Assembly (NCBI GenBank): GCA_002698985.1
Contig: PAAY01000061.1
Span: 22,204-86,203, forward strand
DNA: 64,000 bases
Reading direction: 5' to 3'
Origin: Saprospirales bacterium
GTDB taxonomy: Bacteria > Bacteroidota > Bacteroidia > Chitinophagales > Saprospiraceae
Positions 44,217 through 52,593 of this stretch are shown piece after piece. A program made the translations under genes and the position numbers. The notes below the pieces were generated by a model that ran no database searches, was not told the origin of the DNA, and saw nothing but the letters and a program-made list of their open reading frames with translations. Position 1 is the first letter of the stretch. The number at the start of each line of letters is the position of its first letter.

Positions 44217-46871
44217 ATGCAAGGAAACATGACCTTTAAGTACCATATCTCCATTTTCTTTTTAATTCTTTTTCCTACATTAATTTTTTCTCAGTCCTAT
44301 TCCTATAGATTGACAGGAGAGGTGTTAGATCATCAAACAGGTGAACCTGTGCCATTTGTACATGTTTCTTGGGCCGCAGGTAAGGAAGGTACCGTGAGTA
44401 ATGAGCAGGGAGAGTTTGCAGTCAAGATTGCGGCTTCAAGCATTGGAGATTCGCTGTCCTTCAATTGTATGGGGTATACTTCTTATGTGATTGCCATTGA
44501 TGAAGCATTGTCCGGGGATAGATCATTGACTGTTCGTCTTCTTCCTGCTACTTATTTACTTGCCACGGCAGAAGTATCAGCTGTTGACGGAAAAGAAGCT
44601 GTGCGTCAGGCGATTCTCTCCATCCATAAAAACTATGACACCAGGGAGTATGGTCTTCAGGGTTTTCTTAGGGAGCATGTAGTTAGAAAAGATACACGAG
44701 AGGACTTGCTTTTGGCTGAAGGAATTTTGCGCGTATATAAAGGAACTGTAAAAAGAGCGCCTTCACCTTTGCGAAATGATCTTGTAGCTATTAAGAAAGG
44801 GTATCGTAAAAAGTTAAATTATGAAATACATCTCAATGGGGTGACTTATGATCTGCCTTTAATAACGCAAGGTGCTTACGCCGCTGTTAAACTGGATGTG
44901 ATAAGGGACCCAGCTTTTTTATATTCCAGTGAATTCATTGATAAATGTGGTTTTGAGTTTGAAAGAAAGGACATACTTAAAAGTAAGACTATCTACGTCG
45001 TGAAGTTCTGTCCTAAGGATAAAGAAGCAGGTCCACTTTTTCAGGGCAAGTTGTACATAGAGAAGGAAAGCTTTGTTATAGTGCGCGCTACATATGAATA
45101 CACCCCTGGGGCACTTGAAACATTCAACCGGAACTTTGCAGATGCTGGACTTACTCTTAAAGAAAGGATATTTGATGTCCGATATTTTCGTAAAGGCGCA
45201 AAGTGGTATCTGCAAAGTGCTATTGTACGGTCTTCCTATATTCATGAAAAAACCTCGGTGCCATTGTTGGTTTCGATGGATTACGTTACAACGGTAGTGG
45301 AGGACAAAGTAAAGCGTTCAACATACAGTAAAGATCTTGTTACCAGTTCCCGTGCATTTGCTTTTGAAGAAGTTCTCGATGAAGTGGATGATGATTTTTG
45401 GGGCTCGGACAACATTATGCTTTCTTCGTCATGGTCAGATTCCATTGATTATCAAACGAGAATGTCAAATGAACGTGCCTTGCTTGACTTTGATAAATCC
45501 ACACAGAGTTATTCTATCGAGGATGTATTGACCATTGATTGTTTTGTAGAGGACTTGGAAGCAAACAGGTTTGAACTATTGATTTACTCCCAGGATTCCA
45601 TTTTATCTTTTCCTAAAAGGATTTCACCTGAGCGTATTAATTCTGGTAAAATTCGTTTTTCATTCAAATCAACACAGCCACATTTTTGCTCATTGGTTTA
45701 TGAGAATACTTCCTTTCCAATTTTTATAAAGCCTGGAGAAACCATTACGGTCAAAGTGGAGAATTTAAATGAAGCAGGGTTACAGATGAATCATATCAGC
45801 GAGGTGTCTTCTGAAAACCAATTGCTGTTGGATATTACAAACTTGAGGCAAAGCCTTCAATCCCACGTTCAACGGGTACTAATCGAAGGAGATGCGAGTT
45901 TATACCTTAAAAAGGTAAAGATTTACAATGCTGCCTGCAGGCAATTTGTGATCCGTGTTGTTCAGCAAAATGGCGATCTCGATCCACGACTCCTCGTGTG
46001 GATACAGGATGAGATACGTTACAGCACAGCAAAAATGTTACTTACGTATCCGATGCTGTTTTCGATTTACAATAAGGAAGAACTTCCCCGGGATTATTTC
46101 CAACTAATATCTGAGGTTTCAATAATTAATGAGAATGCAATAAACAATCCAGCTTATCTAGAATTCCTTCTTTATCATTTTAGTTATGAATATTCAGCAA
46201 CCACAAAGGGCCATCCTTTAGCAGCGTTTGATGTTGAAGGAAAAATTAAACTATCCTCTGAGCTTTTTTCAGGTACACCTTTGTATTATGTTCAGGCGCA
46301 AATTTTAATTGATGGAATTCAAAGCCGATATGAGAAGATTGATAAACTCTATCGAAAATTTCTAAAGAGTAATGCTCCCGAAGAATTAAAGGCTCGATTG
46401 AGAATTGCATATGACTATCAGGAGTATCCAGATTTTTGGTCATTACTACCTACCTCTTCACTTTTGCTGCCTGATGGTGATGTTTTAGACAGATCGTATC
46501 TATATGGAAAGGTGGTGTTTGTGGACTTTTGGGCTACATGGTGCCAGCCTTGCAGGACGGAAATACCTCACTCTATAGAAATGGTGGAAAATTATCGAAA
46601 TGAAGATGATCTCGTTTTCCTGTTTGTTTCGCTTGACAGAAGTTTTGATACCTGGAAAGAATTTGTAGAAAAAAAATTCCCCAAAAGTAGTAAGGTCTTT
46701 CATGTCATACTGAAAAGTGAGCACGCAAATGAAATATTGGACAGGTTGGGAGTCATTGGAATTCCAAGGTATATGATACTTAACCGGCAAGGAAGAATCG
46801 TCAACAACAATGCTACACGTCCCAGTCAGGTTGGCACATATTCCGAAATTGAAAAAGTTTTAAAGCAATGA
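44217..46871 (+). CDS. Exported protein with carboxypeptidase-regulatory-like and TlpA-type thioredoxin domains
   Basis: 884 residues (ATG at 44229 is an equally good start). Signal peptide ends LIFSQ. Residues about 30-115 form a CarboxypepD_reg-like beta-sandwich (TGEVLDHQTGEPVPFVHV, GTVSNEQGEFAVKI) as on TonB-system proteins; the middle 600 residues match nothing I recognise. The last 120 residues are a TlpA/thioredoxin fold with WCQPC in FVDFWATWCQPC near residue 775 and the cis-Pro region GIPRYMIL, so it should act as a periplasmic disulfide reductase or sensor. Low GC; last gene of island segment A, ending 16 bp before the duplicated gene tail. Confidence 0.8.
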   Translation: MQGNMTFKYHISIFFLILFPTLIFSQSYSYRLTGEVLDHQTGEPVPFVHVSWAAGKEGTVSNEQGEFAVKIAASSIGDSLSFNCMGYTSYVIAIDEALSGDRSLTVRLLPATYLLATAEVSAVDGKEAVRQAILSIHKNYDTREYGLQGFLREHVVRKDTREDLLLAEGILRVYKGTVKRAPSPLRNDLVAIKKGYRKKLNYEIHLNGVTYDLPLITQGAYAAVKLDVIRDPAFLYSSEFIDKCGFEFERKDILKSKTIYVVKFCPKDKEAGPLFQGKLYIEKESFVIVRATYEYTPGALETFNRNFADAGLTLKERIFDVRYFRKGAKWYLQSAIVRSSYIHEKTSVPLLVSMDYVTTVVEDKVKRSTYSKDLVTSSRAFAFEEVLDEVDDDFWGSDNIMLSSSWSDSIDYQTRMSNERALLDFDKSTQSYSIEDVLTIDCFVEDLEANRFELLIYSQDSILSFPKRISPERINSGKIRFSFKSTQPHFCSLVYENTSFPIFIKPGETITVKVENLNEAGLQMNHISEVSSENQLLLDITNLRQSLQSHVQRVLIEGDASLYLKKVKIYNAACRQFVIRVVQQNGDLDPRLLVWIQDEIRYSTAKMLLTYPMLFSIYNKEELPRDYFQLISEVSIINENAINNPAYLEFLLYHFSYEYSATTKGHPLAAFDVEGKIKLSSELFSGTPLYYVQAQILIDGIQSRYEKIDKLYRKFLKSNAPEELKARLRIAYDYQEYPDFWSLLPTSSLLLPDGDVLDRSYLYGKVVFVDFWATWCQPCRTEIPHSIEMVENYRNEDDLVFLFVSLDRSFDTWKEFVEKKFPKSSKVFHVILKSEHANEILDRLGVIGIPRYMILNRQGRIVNNNATRPSQVGTYSEIEKVLKQ

Positions 46872-46887
46872 AATGGAAGTTGGAAAT

Positions 46888-47174
46888 GAATCGACGCGAA
46901 AAAGAACTGGGCTGACCTCAGCAAGGCCCAGTTGAATGCCCTCGTTTCGCAACTCAGCGAATGCCGCCTGCCCGTCAACGGCAAAAGCACCTTCAAAGAG
47001 GAGTTCGTCACCGCCGGCGGCGTGGCCCTCCACGAAGTGGACTTCCGCCGCTTCGAAAGCAAGCGCATCCCCGGCCTCTTTCTCGCCGGCGAAGTGCTCG
47101 ACATCGACGCCCTCACTGGCGGCTTCAACTTCCAGGCCGCCTGGACGGGAGGATGGTTGGCGGGGGAGGGGGTG
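46888..47174 (+). pseudogene. Truncated second copy of the BaiN-like gene tail
   Basis: 287 bp matching 40464-40750 without gaps, 12 substitutions of which six change residues (E to A, V to A, A to V, T to N, I to L, V to L). It has no start, no FAD-binding half and lacks the last codons and stop of the gene. Marks the junction between island segments A and B. Intergenic 46872-47350 otherwise holds AT-rich sequence with nothing else supported. Confidence 0.92.
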
Positions 47175-47350
47175 CCAAATGTTGAATTCTTTTTGACAAG
47201 GGGTTTTAGGACATACATGGCGGCAGGTGTTAGAGGGCTATGGAAATTATCCAGATATTTAGTTGGAGAAAATTCTTATAAGTATTGATCAGGGATGTAA
47301 ATGGTTTGCAATTTAGGTTGGATGTAAGGGGGTAGTGTTAGGTATAGATA

Positions 47351-49066
47351 TTAAAATGTGAATATCTCTTCATAGCAAAGGTTACCGATATTTTTGGTTC
47401 GAGTTTTAATTTCATCCCCCCCCCAAGTAGATGCATTAAGTATAACTTCGTCAAGTATTAATCTTGATTTTCTAAAAATTGCCTTTTTTTGTTCAAAAGT
47501 TTTGTTGCTTAATTTGTCACTGTTTAAAGAACTGCTCACCAAAATGAGATTCCCGATTAATCCATGATATTTATCATCAGGAGACTGTTTTTTGGGGTTT
47601 TGTGGCAAAATATGCTCAATGGTCATAGAGTTATAATCGATCACGTTGCCCGTATTAGATTTTAATTGATTGTAAGAGTCAAGTTTTTTAAGAATGTAGT
47701 GAACTAATTTCCTTTGCTTTGTGATATTTTTAGAATATTCTATTTCTGAAAAATTTGCCAAGAATTCTTCTTTGTTTGGGAGCTTTTCTTTAAGCTTTTT
47801 CTTTAAGTTTTTGAGCTCTTTCAATTTTTCATTTACATCGCTAGCTGATCTCAATTTTCTTGCATGAAATGCATACATTAACGATATCCCCCCAGAAGAT
47901 CGTTGGGATGTTACAGCAGTGAAAATGAAATGAAAGTGTTCTATTGCTTTTATGATATCTTTTGCATGTTTTAATTTAATTTTTTTAGTTTCATATTCGT
48001 GCATGACAGCGAGGAGCATAGGGATTGCCTGACGGACTTTAAATAATTGAATAGCATCGAATGAATCCTTTAGATCTAGTTCGTGTTTATTCCAGTTTTT
48101 GTATGTCGTTTCTTGAATTCCTCTATAAATCTTAGATGAATACAAGATATCATCTAAAAAGGCTTTCGCTTTTTCTTTTTTGATGGTTTTTTTAATGAGT
48201 TTAAACAATTTCTTTTGTGTAGTGTACTCATATTTTGATAGCCAGTAATGTAATAAAAAGCTGTCCATATTAATTCCAGCTTGAGACCCTTCAATAATCT
48301 CTCTTGATTCTTGCCACTTGTCTTTGGTTATATCTACATTTTTGTTTTTTCTTCTCAAAATCTTTGTGAGATGGTTTTTTACTAGATCGGATACTCTTAG
48401 ATCTTTTCCTCTTGTGTTTAATGTTTCAAATATTATATAAGCATCGTCTTCGTTGTCTAATTCTACGAAAATTAATTTCAACTTTAAAAGTTTGTTTCGA
48501 ATTTCAATCAATTTTTTTTTGATTAAATCTTTCTTTTTTTCATTTGAAATTGTCGAGTCTTTTGTAATAGAATCGATAGCATCTTCAATATAGCTTTTTA
48601 ACAAGTAAAACCCTTTCTCTAGGTTCTTCTCCTCTTCTTTTAGGGGTGTATCGATTTCAGGGTCATCATATTTTTGAATATACTCCTGTAAATAGGGGTA
48701 TGAAGTTTCAGTTTGCAAGACGTAGTGTTTTTGGTTGTCCAGGTCACTTTTTTCTATTAAATTTTGAGTGCCTCTCGCAAGTTCCTCAAAGCCATGTTTC
48801 TTGAAAGATTCTCGTATAACACTCAATAACATAGTTACTGTAGTCAACCTTTGTTGACCGTCGACTAACCCAAACTTGTAATCCTCTAACTTGTAGACAA
48901 CCATGGATCCAATAAAATAATCTCCCTCATTTTCTGTTATGGTGTCATTCCAAAAATCCTCGATATTTTCTCTGTCCCAAGAATATGGTCTTTGAAATCT
49001 CGGTATTTTAAAATACCCTGAGTCAAGTATCTGCTGTATTGTTTTGTCTCCGCTTGTTACTTTCAT
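47351..49066 (-). CDS. DUF262/DUF1524 (GmrSD-like) predicted restriction or defence nuclease
   Basis: 571 residues. N-terminal DUF262 (GmrS-like ParB-fold) with YFKIPRFQRPYSWDRENIEDFW and the nucleotide-binding VDGQQRLTTVTML near residue 70; helical middle; C-terminal DUF1524 HNH-type nuclease with MTIEHILPQN near residue 475 and LIGNLILVSSSLN and FEQKKAIF. This is the fused single-chain arrangement of GmrSD-family type IV modification-dependent restriction enzymes that cut glucosylated or hydroxymethylated phage DNA. Very low GC, alone in island segment B. Defence role is inferred from family. Confidence 0.88.
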   Translation of the reverse strand: MKVTSGDKTIQQILDSGYFKIPRFQRPYSWDRENIEDFWNDTITENEGDYFIGSMVVYKLEDYKFGLVDGQQRLTTVTMLLSVIRESFKKHGFEELARGTQNLIEKSDLDNQKHYVLQTETSYPYLQEYIQKYDDPEIDTPLKEEEKNLEKGFYLLKSYIEDAIDSITKDSTISNEKKKDLIKKKLIEIRNKLLKLKLIFVELDNEDDAYIIFETLNTRGKDLRVSDLVKNHLTKILRRKNKNVDITKDKWQESREIIEGSQAGINMDSFLLHYWLSKYEYTTQKKLFKLIKKTIKKEKAKAFLDDILYSSKIYRGIQETTYKNWNKHELDLKDSFDAIQLFKVRQAIPMLLAVMHEYETKKIKLKHAKDIIKAIEHFHFIFTAVTSQRSSGGISLMYAFHARKLRSASDVNEKLKELKNLKKKLKEKLPNKEEFLANFSEIEYSKNITKQRKLVHYILKKLDSYNQLKSNTGNVIDYNSMTIEHILPQNPKKQSPDDKYHGLIGNLILVSSSLNSDKLSNKTFEQKKAIFRKSRLILDEVILNASTWGGDEIKTRTKNIGNLCYEEIFTF

Positions 49067-49247
49067 GTCATTCGAGTTTAGTGATTTTTGAATGTTATAT
49101 AGACGTTATTTGTTCAGTGTTGCCACCGTAAGGTCGATAAAATCAATATATTGGAAGATTGATCCTATTTACAAAAGAAACTTCATTTGTATGTTTCTTT
49201 TGTGAACCGCAAGTGCGTTAGTGCATCGATTAACTAGGTTCAGATTA

Positions 49248-49272
49248 ATTGACAGCTGACCCGGCTGTCAAT
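49248..49272. other. Inverted repeat in the right part of the island
   Basis: ATTGACAGC and GCTGTCAAT around a 7-nt loop, upstream of the DUF262 gene. No T run, so not a convincing terminator; possible protein-binding or recombination site. The rest of 49067-49542 is AT-rich with no gene. Confidence 0.45.
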
Positions 49273-49453
49273 AATTGCAAAGTTACAAAGGCAGTTGTAA
49301 ACATAAAATACATTTTCAACATTGATGGCTCATTCTCAGCGAACTCTATGCGTTTTGAGCTGATCTATTTTTTTTTCAGAAGTTTGAATACATCCTTGTA
49401 TCCAGTTTTTTAGGCACTTAACTTTTATTCGACTTACCATAGCCCTTACGGTA

Positions 49454-49540
49454 ATGGACGCAGTCACCGGCTTCAACCTCCGGGCCGCAAAGGGCCTAGG
49501 CAGGCAGGAGAAAGCTTTTGTGAAGTGCCCATTCAAATAA
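49454..49540 (+). pseudogene. Eroded third copy of the BaiN-like gene tail
   Basis: Translates as DAVTGFNLRAA then a degenerate tail and stop; compare DAITGGFNFQAA in the intact gene. Bases of GACGCnnTCACCGGC and TTCAACnTCCnGGCCGC are shared, one codon (GGC) is lost, and the rest is diverged, ending GTGAAG...TAA as in the intact gene (GTGAAA...TAA). Right edge of the island; the next native gene ends at 49543. Confidence 0.6.
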
Positions 49541-49542
49541 CC

Positions 49543-50010
49543 TCACAACTTCACCCGCAACCCAAACAACACCTCCTGAGGAAGCTCGAATTCTTCTTTT
49601 ACTTCCCCAGTAGCTTCGTCCACAATGGTCTTGGTTTGGTTGTGTTCTTTCAGGAATTTTTCCCTTTCCTTCTTTTCTTTAGTCAGTTTTTCTATTTGAC
49701 TTTTCAGCTTAGTCCATTGCTCATCCACCGAAAAATCGATTTTGGTGCGTTTGGAGATGGTCAGGGTCGAAGCGTCGTAGTTGATATTTTTCATGCCTTT
49801 TTCAATGGCCTTTTCCAGGGTGGGGTTTTTCAGGTGCCCGATGAGGCTTTTCAAATAGGTTTCGTAGCGCTTGAGTTCTATGTAAACCCTTAGCAGGTCG
49901 TATTTCCCGCTTTTCACGATGCTGCGGGCATTTTCTTCTGCCAGTGCTTCGATGTCTTTTTTGTGAAGATGCCACTCCAGGCTGCCCAGTTGTCGAACTA
50001 TTTTGCTCAT
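49543..50010 (-). CDS. Small coiled-coil protein, unknown function
   Basis: 155 residues, no signal peptide. Helical N-terminal half, then a Lys/Glu-rich coiled coil (about residues 95-125: WTKLKSQIEKLTKEKKERE) and a short C-terminal strand. GC content returns to the native level, so this is probably the original downstream neighbour of the flavoprotein gene before the island arrived. Function unknown. Confidence 0.6.
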   Translation of the reverse strand: MSKIVRQLGSLEWHLHKKDIEALAEENARSIVKSGKYDLLRVYIELKRYETYLKSLIGHLKNPTLEKAIEKGMKNINYDASTLTISKRTKIDFSVDEQWTKLKSQIEKLTKEKKEREKFLKEHNQTKTIVDEATGEVKEEFELPQEVLFGLRVKL

Positions 50011-50038
50011 GCGATAGGTATTTGGCTGTTGCGATTCC

Positions 50039-50046
50039 CAAATTTA
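50039..50046 (-). promoter_or_regulatory. Predicted -7 box for the small coiled-coil gene
   Basis: Minus strand TAAATTTG, 29 bp before the ATG at 50010. Confidence 0.4.
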
Positions 50047-50226
50047 AGCAGTCATTTGAAAAACCGGACTTTCAGAGGGTGTTTCAATCTTGCAAGTCAA
50101 TGTTTCAGCACGCCAGGATAATTCGTAAGCGTTGAAAAAAATCACCCCTGCAATCCCCTCAGTCTCTGGCATTCACAACAATCCGCTCTATCTTTCGCTC
50201 AACATTTGTGACCAAATAGCAGTGCT

Positions 50227-52449
50227 ATGAGACCATCCGGTTTTGCAGGAGGATTGATCCTTGCAAGTCTTCTCAGTTTTCTCTCCTCAGGGGCCTCAGC
50301 GCAGGAGGTGCACCTTCATTACGTCGGTTCCTCCACCATCGGCAATTTCATTTCCGATGCGGATTCGGTGTACGAGGCTGCCTGGTTCGACCTGAACACG
50401 GCACCGGAAAGCGCTGGCGGGGAGTTGGCCATTGTGGAGGGGCGCTGCGACCTGGCCGGGGTGGCCAACATTCCTTCGGCAAAAACCCTGCAGCGGGGAG
50501 TGGCCAGCGCCCTCATCGGCTGGGATGCCATTGCGGTGCTCACCCACCCGGACAATCCGGTGAACAACCTGACGCTGAGTCAACTGAAAGGAATTTTTAC
50601 CGGTAAGGTCACCAACTGGAAGGAGCTCGGCGGGCCGGATTTGGAGATTCACCCCTACATCACAGCCGTTGAGTCGGCAACGCACAAGGTGTTCCGTTCG
50701 GTGGTGCTGGGCAGTGCTGATTATGCTGGTTGTGAGACCGTGGCCCCCGATGCAGACATCCTGGAACGGCTCCAAAGCGACCCCGGTGGAATCGGCCACC
50801 TCAGTTTTTCCTTTTTGACGAAGGAAGAAAAAGTAAAAGTGCTGATGGTGGACGGCCAACCCTTGCGGCTCACCAATCCCGCTTACCCCATCACCCGGCC
50901 GCTGTACCTGCTGTGGTGGCCCGGCAGAAGCGAGGTGGCGGCCTTTGTGGACTGGACCTTGTCGGCCGAGGGGCAACGGCTGGTCATGAAGCGCTTCATC
51001 GGGGCCCGGGAAGGCACCATCACCGTCAATGATGAAATGGGCAGCCTGGTGGTGTTCACGCCGACTTATGCCGTGGAGGACGGCGGCATTTTTTACTACC
51101 CGCATTTGCCTTACGAGATTTACACCAATGACCGCAAGCTGGTTCGGAGGGTGTCCAACCAGTTGAGCCTCAATGACGAAACACCCACACGGGTGCAGTT
51201 GCCGCCTGGCAGCTATATCATCCAGACCCGCAACCGGCAGGGCGAAGACCGGGAAGTGTATGTGGTTGTCGAGGCCGGAAAATTGACCAAGGTTGATAGC
51301 TGGCAGCCCATTTTACCGAAGGAAGAGCACGGCGGCACCCAAAATCCCGAACTGCGCCAGCTTTCCGATGAACTGCGCCAGTTGGACCGCTACAAGTCGC
51401 TGCAACCTTACGGCGATCTGCGGGTAAGGGCCGAGCAGGACTACGGCGCCAACGATAACCGTTTCCGGGGGCGGCTGCGGCTGCGGGGTGGGGTAGGCGC
51501 CGTTATCAGCCCTTCGGTAAAAGTGGACGTGCGCCTGGTGACGACTTCCAATCCCGACGACCCCAATTCGCCCTATGCCAATTTCACCGACGGCTTCAAC
51601 CAGGTGCAACTGGTCATTGACAGGGCCTACCTGCTGTACCAGCCCGTCAGATGGAACCACTTCGGCCTGTGGCTGGGCAAGATGCCCAATGTGCTGACCA
51701 ACTCAGGCGTGTATTCCGAGTTGACCTGGGACGACGACATCCAACCCGAAGGCGCTGCCCTGACCCTCCGCAATCTTCAAGCCGGTAAAAACAGTCGCAT
51801 CAGTTTGAGTGGGGGCCTTTTCCAGCTCTCTCAATTCCGCAAATCCGGAAAGGCGCAGTGGATGCAAACGGCTCAGGTGGCCTTGAATACAGCAATGAAA
51901 AATGGCTGGGAGCTCAACCTGGCAAGCGATGTTTACCATTTCAGCAATGTGAAGGACAGCGAACTGAACGGCCTCTCCTTTGATGCCAATGCCGGCAACG
52001 CTGTTTACACGAAGTGGGAGTTGGAAGGCTCCGACAGTGTGTTGACCACTCGCTACAGATCGGGCTTCACTGTTCTCGACAATTTTCTCCTTCTGAAAAT
52101 GCCGCTCTGGGGGCAGCCACTTAACCTTAAGTCGCAGTTCATCTACAACCCTTCGGCAAAAAGGGAGAACACCGGCCTGGCGCTGGGATTCAGCTGGGGC
52201 AGCCTCAGCGAGTCGGGTGAGTGGCGGATTTACTACCAATACCAGCAAATTCAGCAGGACGCTGTTTTCTCGCCATTTGTCCAGGATGATTTCCTTCGGC
52301 AAACCAATTTCAAGGGCCACGTTTTCGGCATAGCCCGGGCTTTCGACAGCAAAATTTCCCTCCATTTCTGGGGCCTGGTCAGCCGAAGCCGGGTTCTCGA
52401 TTCATCCAGCCAATCCCGCTTCCGGATGGATTTGAATGTGAAGATTTGA
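50227..52449 (+). CDS. PstS-like substrate-binding domain fused to a predicted outer-membrane beta-barrel
   Basis: 740 residues. Signal peptide 1-25 (SSGASAQ). Residues about 27-260 follow the PstS-type phosphate-binding protein plan: HYVGSSTIGNF, CDLAGVANIPSAK, AIAVLTHPDNPVNNLTLSQL, GIFTGKVTNWKELGG, GIGHLSFSFL and FVDWTLSAEGQRLV. Residues about 270-370 form a small beta linker. From about 385 to the end, alternating strands with aromatic girdles (YGDLRVRAEQDYGANDNRF, RLRGGVGAVISPSVKVDVRL) and a terminal Met-Asp-Leu-Asn-Val-Lys-Ile strand suggest a 14-18-strand porin barrel. A binding protein covalently joined to a porin is not an arrangement I know. Likely phosphate or oxyanion uptake; ligand not proven. 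Confidence 0.72.
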   Translation: MRPSGFAGGLILASLLSFLSSGASAQEVHLHYVGSSTIGNFISDADSVYEAAWFDLNTAPESAGGELAIVEGRCDLAGVANIPSAKTLQRGVASALIGWDAIAVLTHPDNPVNNLTLSQLKGIFTGKVTNWKELGGPDLEIHPYITAVESATHKVFRSVVLGSADYAGCETVAPDADILERLQSDPGGIGHLSFSFLTKEEKVKVLMVDGQPLRLTNPAYPITRPLYLLWWPGRSEVAAFVDWTLSAEGQRLVMKRFIGAREGTITVNDEMGSLVVFTPTYAVEDGGIFYYPHLPYEIYTNDRKLVRRVSNQLSLNDETPTRVQLPPGSYIIQTRNRQGEDREVYVVVEAGKLTKVDSWQPILPKEEHGGTQNPELRQLSDELRQLDRYKSLQPYGDLRVRAEQDYGANDNRFRGRLRLRGGVGAVISPSVKVDVRLVTTSNPDDPNSPYANFTDGFNQVQLVIDRAYLLYQPVRWNHFGLWLGKMPNVLTNSGVYSELTWDDDIQPEGAALTLRNLQAGKNSRISLSGGLFQLSQFRKSGKAQWMQTAQVALNTAMKNGWELNLASDVYHFSNVKDSELNGLSFDANAGNAVYTKWELEGSDSVLTTRYRSGFTVLDNFLLLKMPLWGQPLNLKSQFIYNPSAKRENTGLALGFSWGSLSESGEWRIYYQYQQIQQDAVFSPFVQDDFLRQTNFKGHVFGIARAFDSKISLHFWGLVSRSRVLDSSSQSRFRMDLNVKI

Positions 52450-52477
52450 GGAACTTAGTCCAACAACTTTGATCTAA

Positions 52478-52520
52478 GTTACACGGAGGTCCACAGCGAA
52501 GACACAGAGAACCACTGAGA
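52478..52520 (+). repeat. Degenerate decamer repeat around CACGGAG
   Basis: Same family and same opening as 22931-22970, again downstream of a plus-strand gene. The preceding stop codon region reads TGAGGAAC (52447-52454), the octamer family word. Confidence 0.65.
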
Positions 52521-52537
52521 AAATCAGCGTAGCACTT

Positions 52538-52593
52538 TCCCCAACCCTACACTCTACACTCTAAACCCTACACCCTACACCATAAACCCTACT
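52538..52593 (-). repeat. Heptamer repeat (rGTKTAG) at a stop codon
   Basis: Eight 7-bp units on the minus strand; the first supplies the GAG codon end and TAG stop of the DUF5689 gene. Confidence 0.8.

Larger units (their letters stand above)
40769..49453. mobile_element. Low-GC genomic island inserted at the 3' end of the BaiN-like gene
   Basis: Cargo is markedly AT-richer than both flanks and is divided by copies of the host gene tail: segment A (40769-46887: AHH toxin, Imm11-like protein, thioredoxin-domain protein) and segment B (47175-49453: DUF262/DUF1524 protein). No integrase, transposase or tRNA was found, so the mechanism is open. The most eroded tail copy is the rightmost, consistent with B having entered before A. 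Confidence 0.7.

Noticed and set aside
46932..47288. 118-codon frame over the duplicated flavoprotein tail
   Set aside because: Lacks the FAD-binding half and a proper start and reads through into unrelated sequence; listed as a pseudogene fragment.
49336..49536. Minus-strand 66-codon frame at the island's right edge
   Set aside because: No motif, spans the eroded tail remnant; more likely chance.
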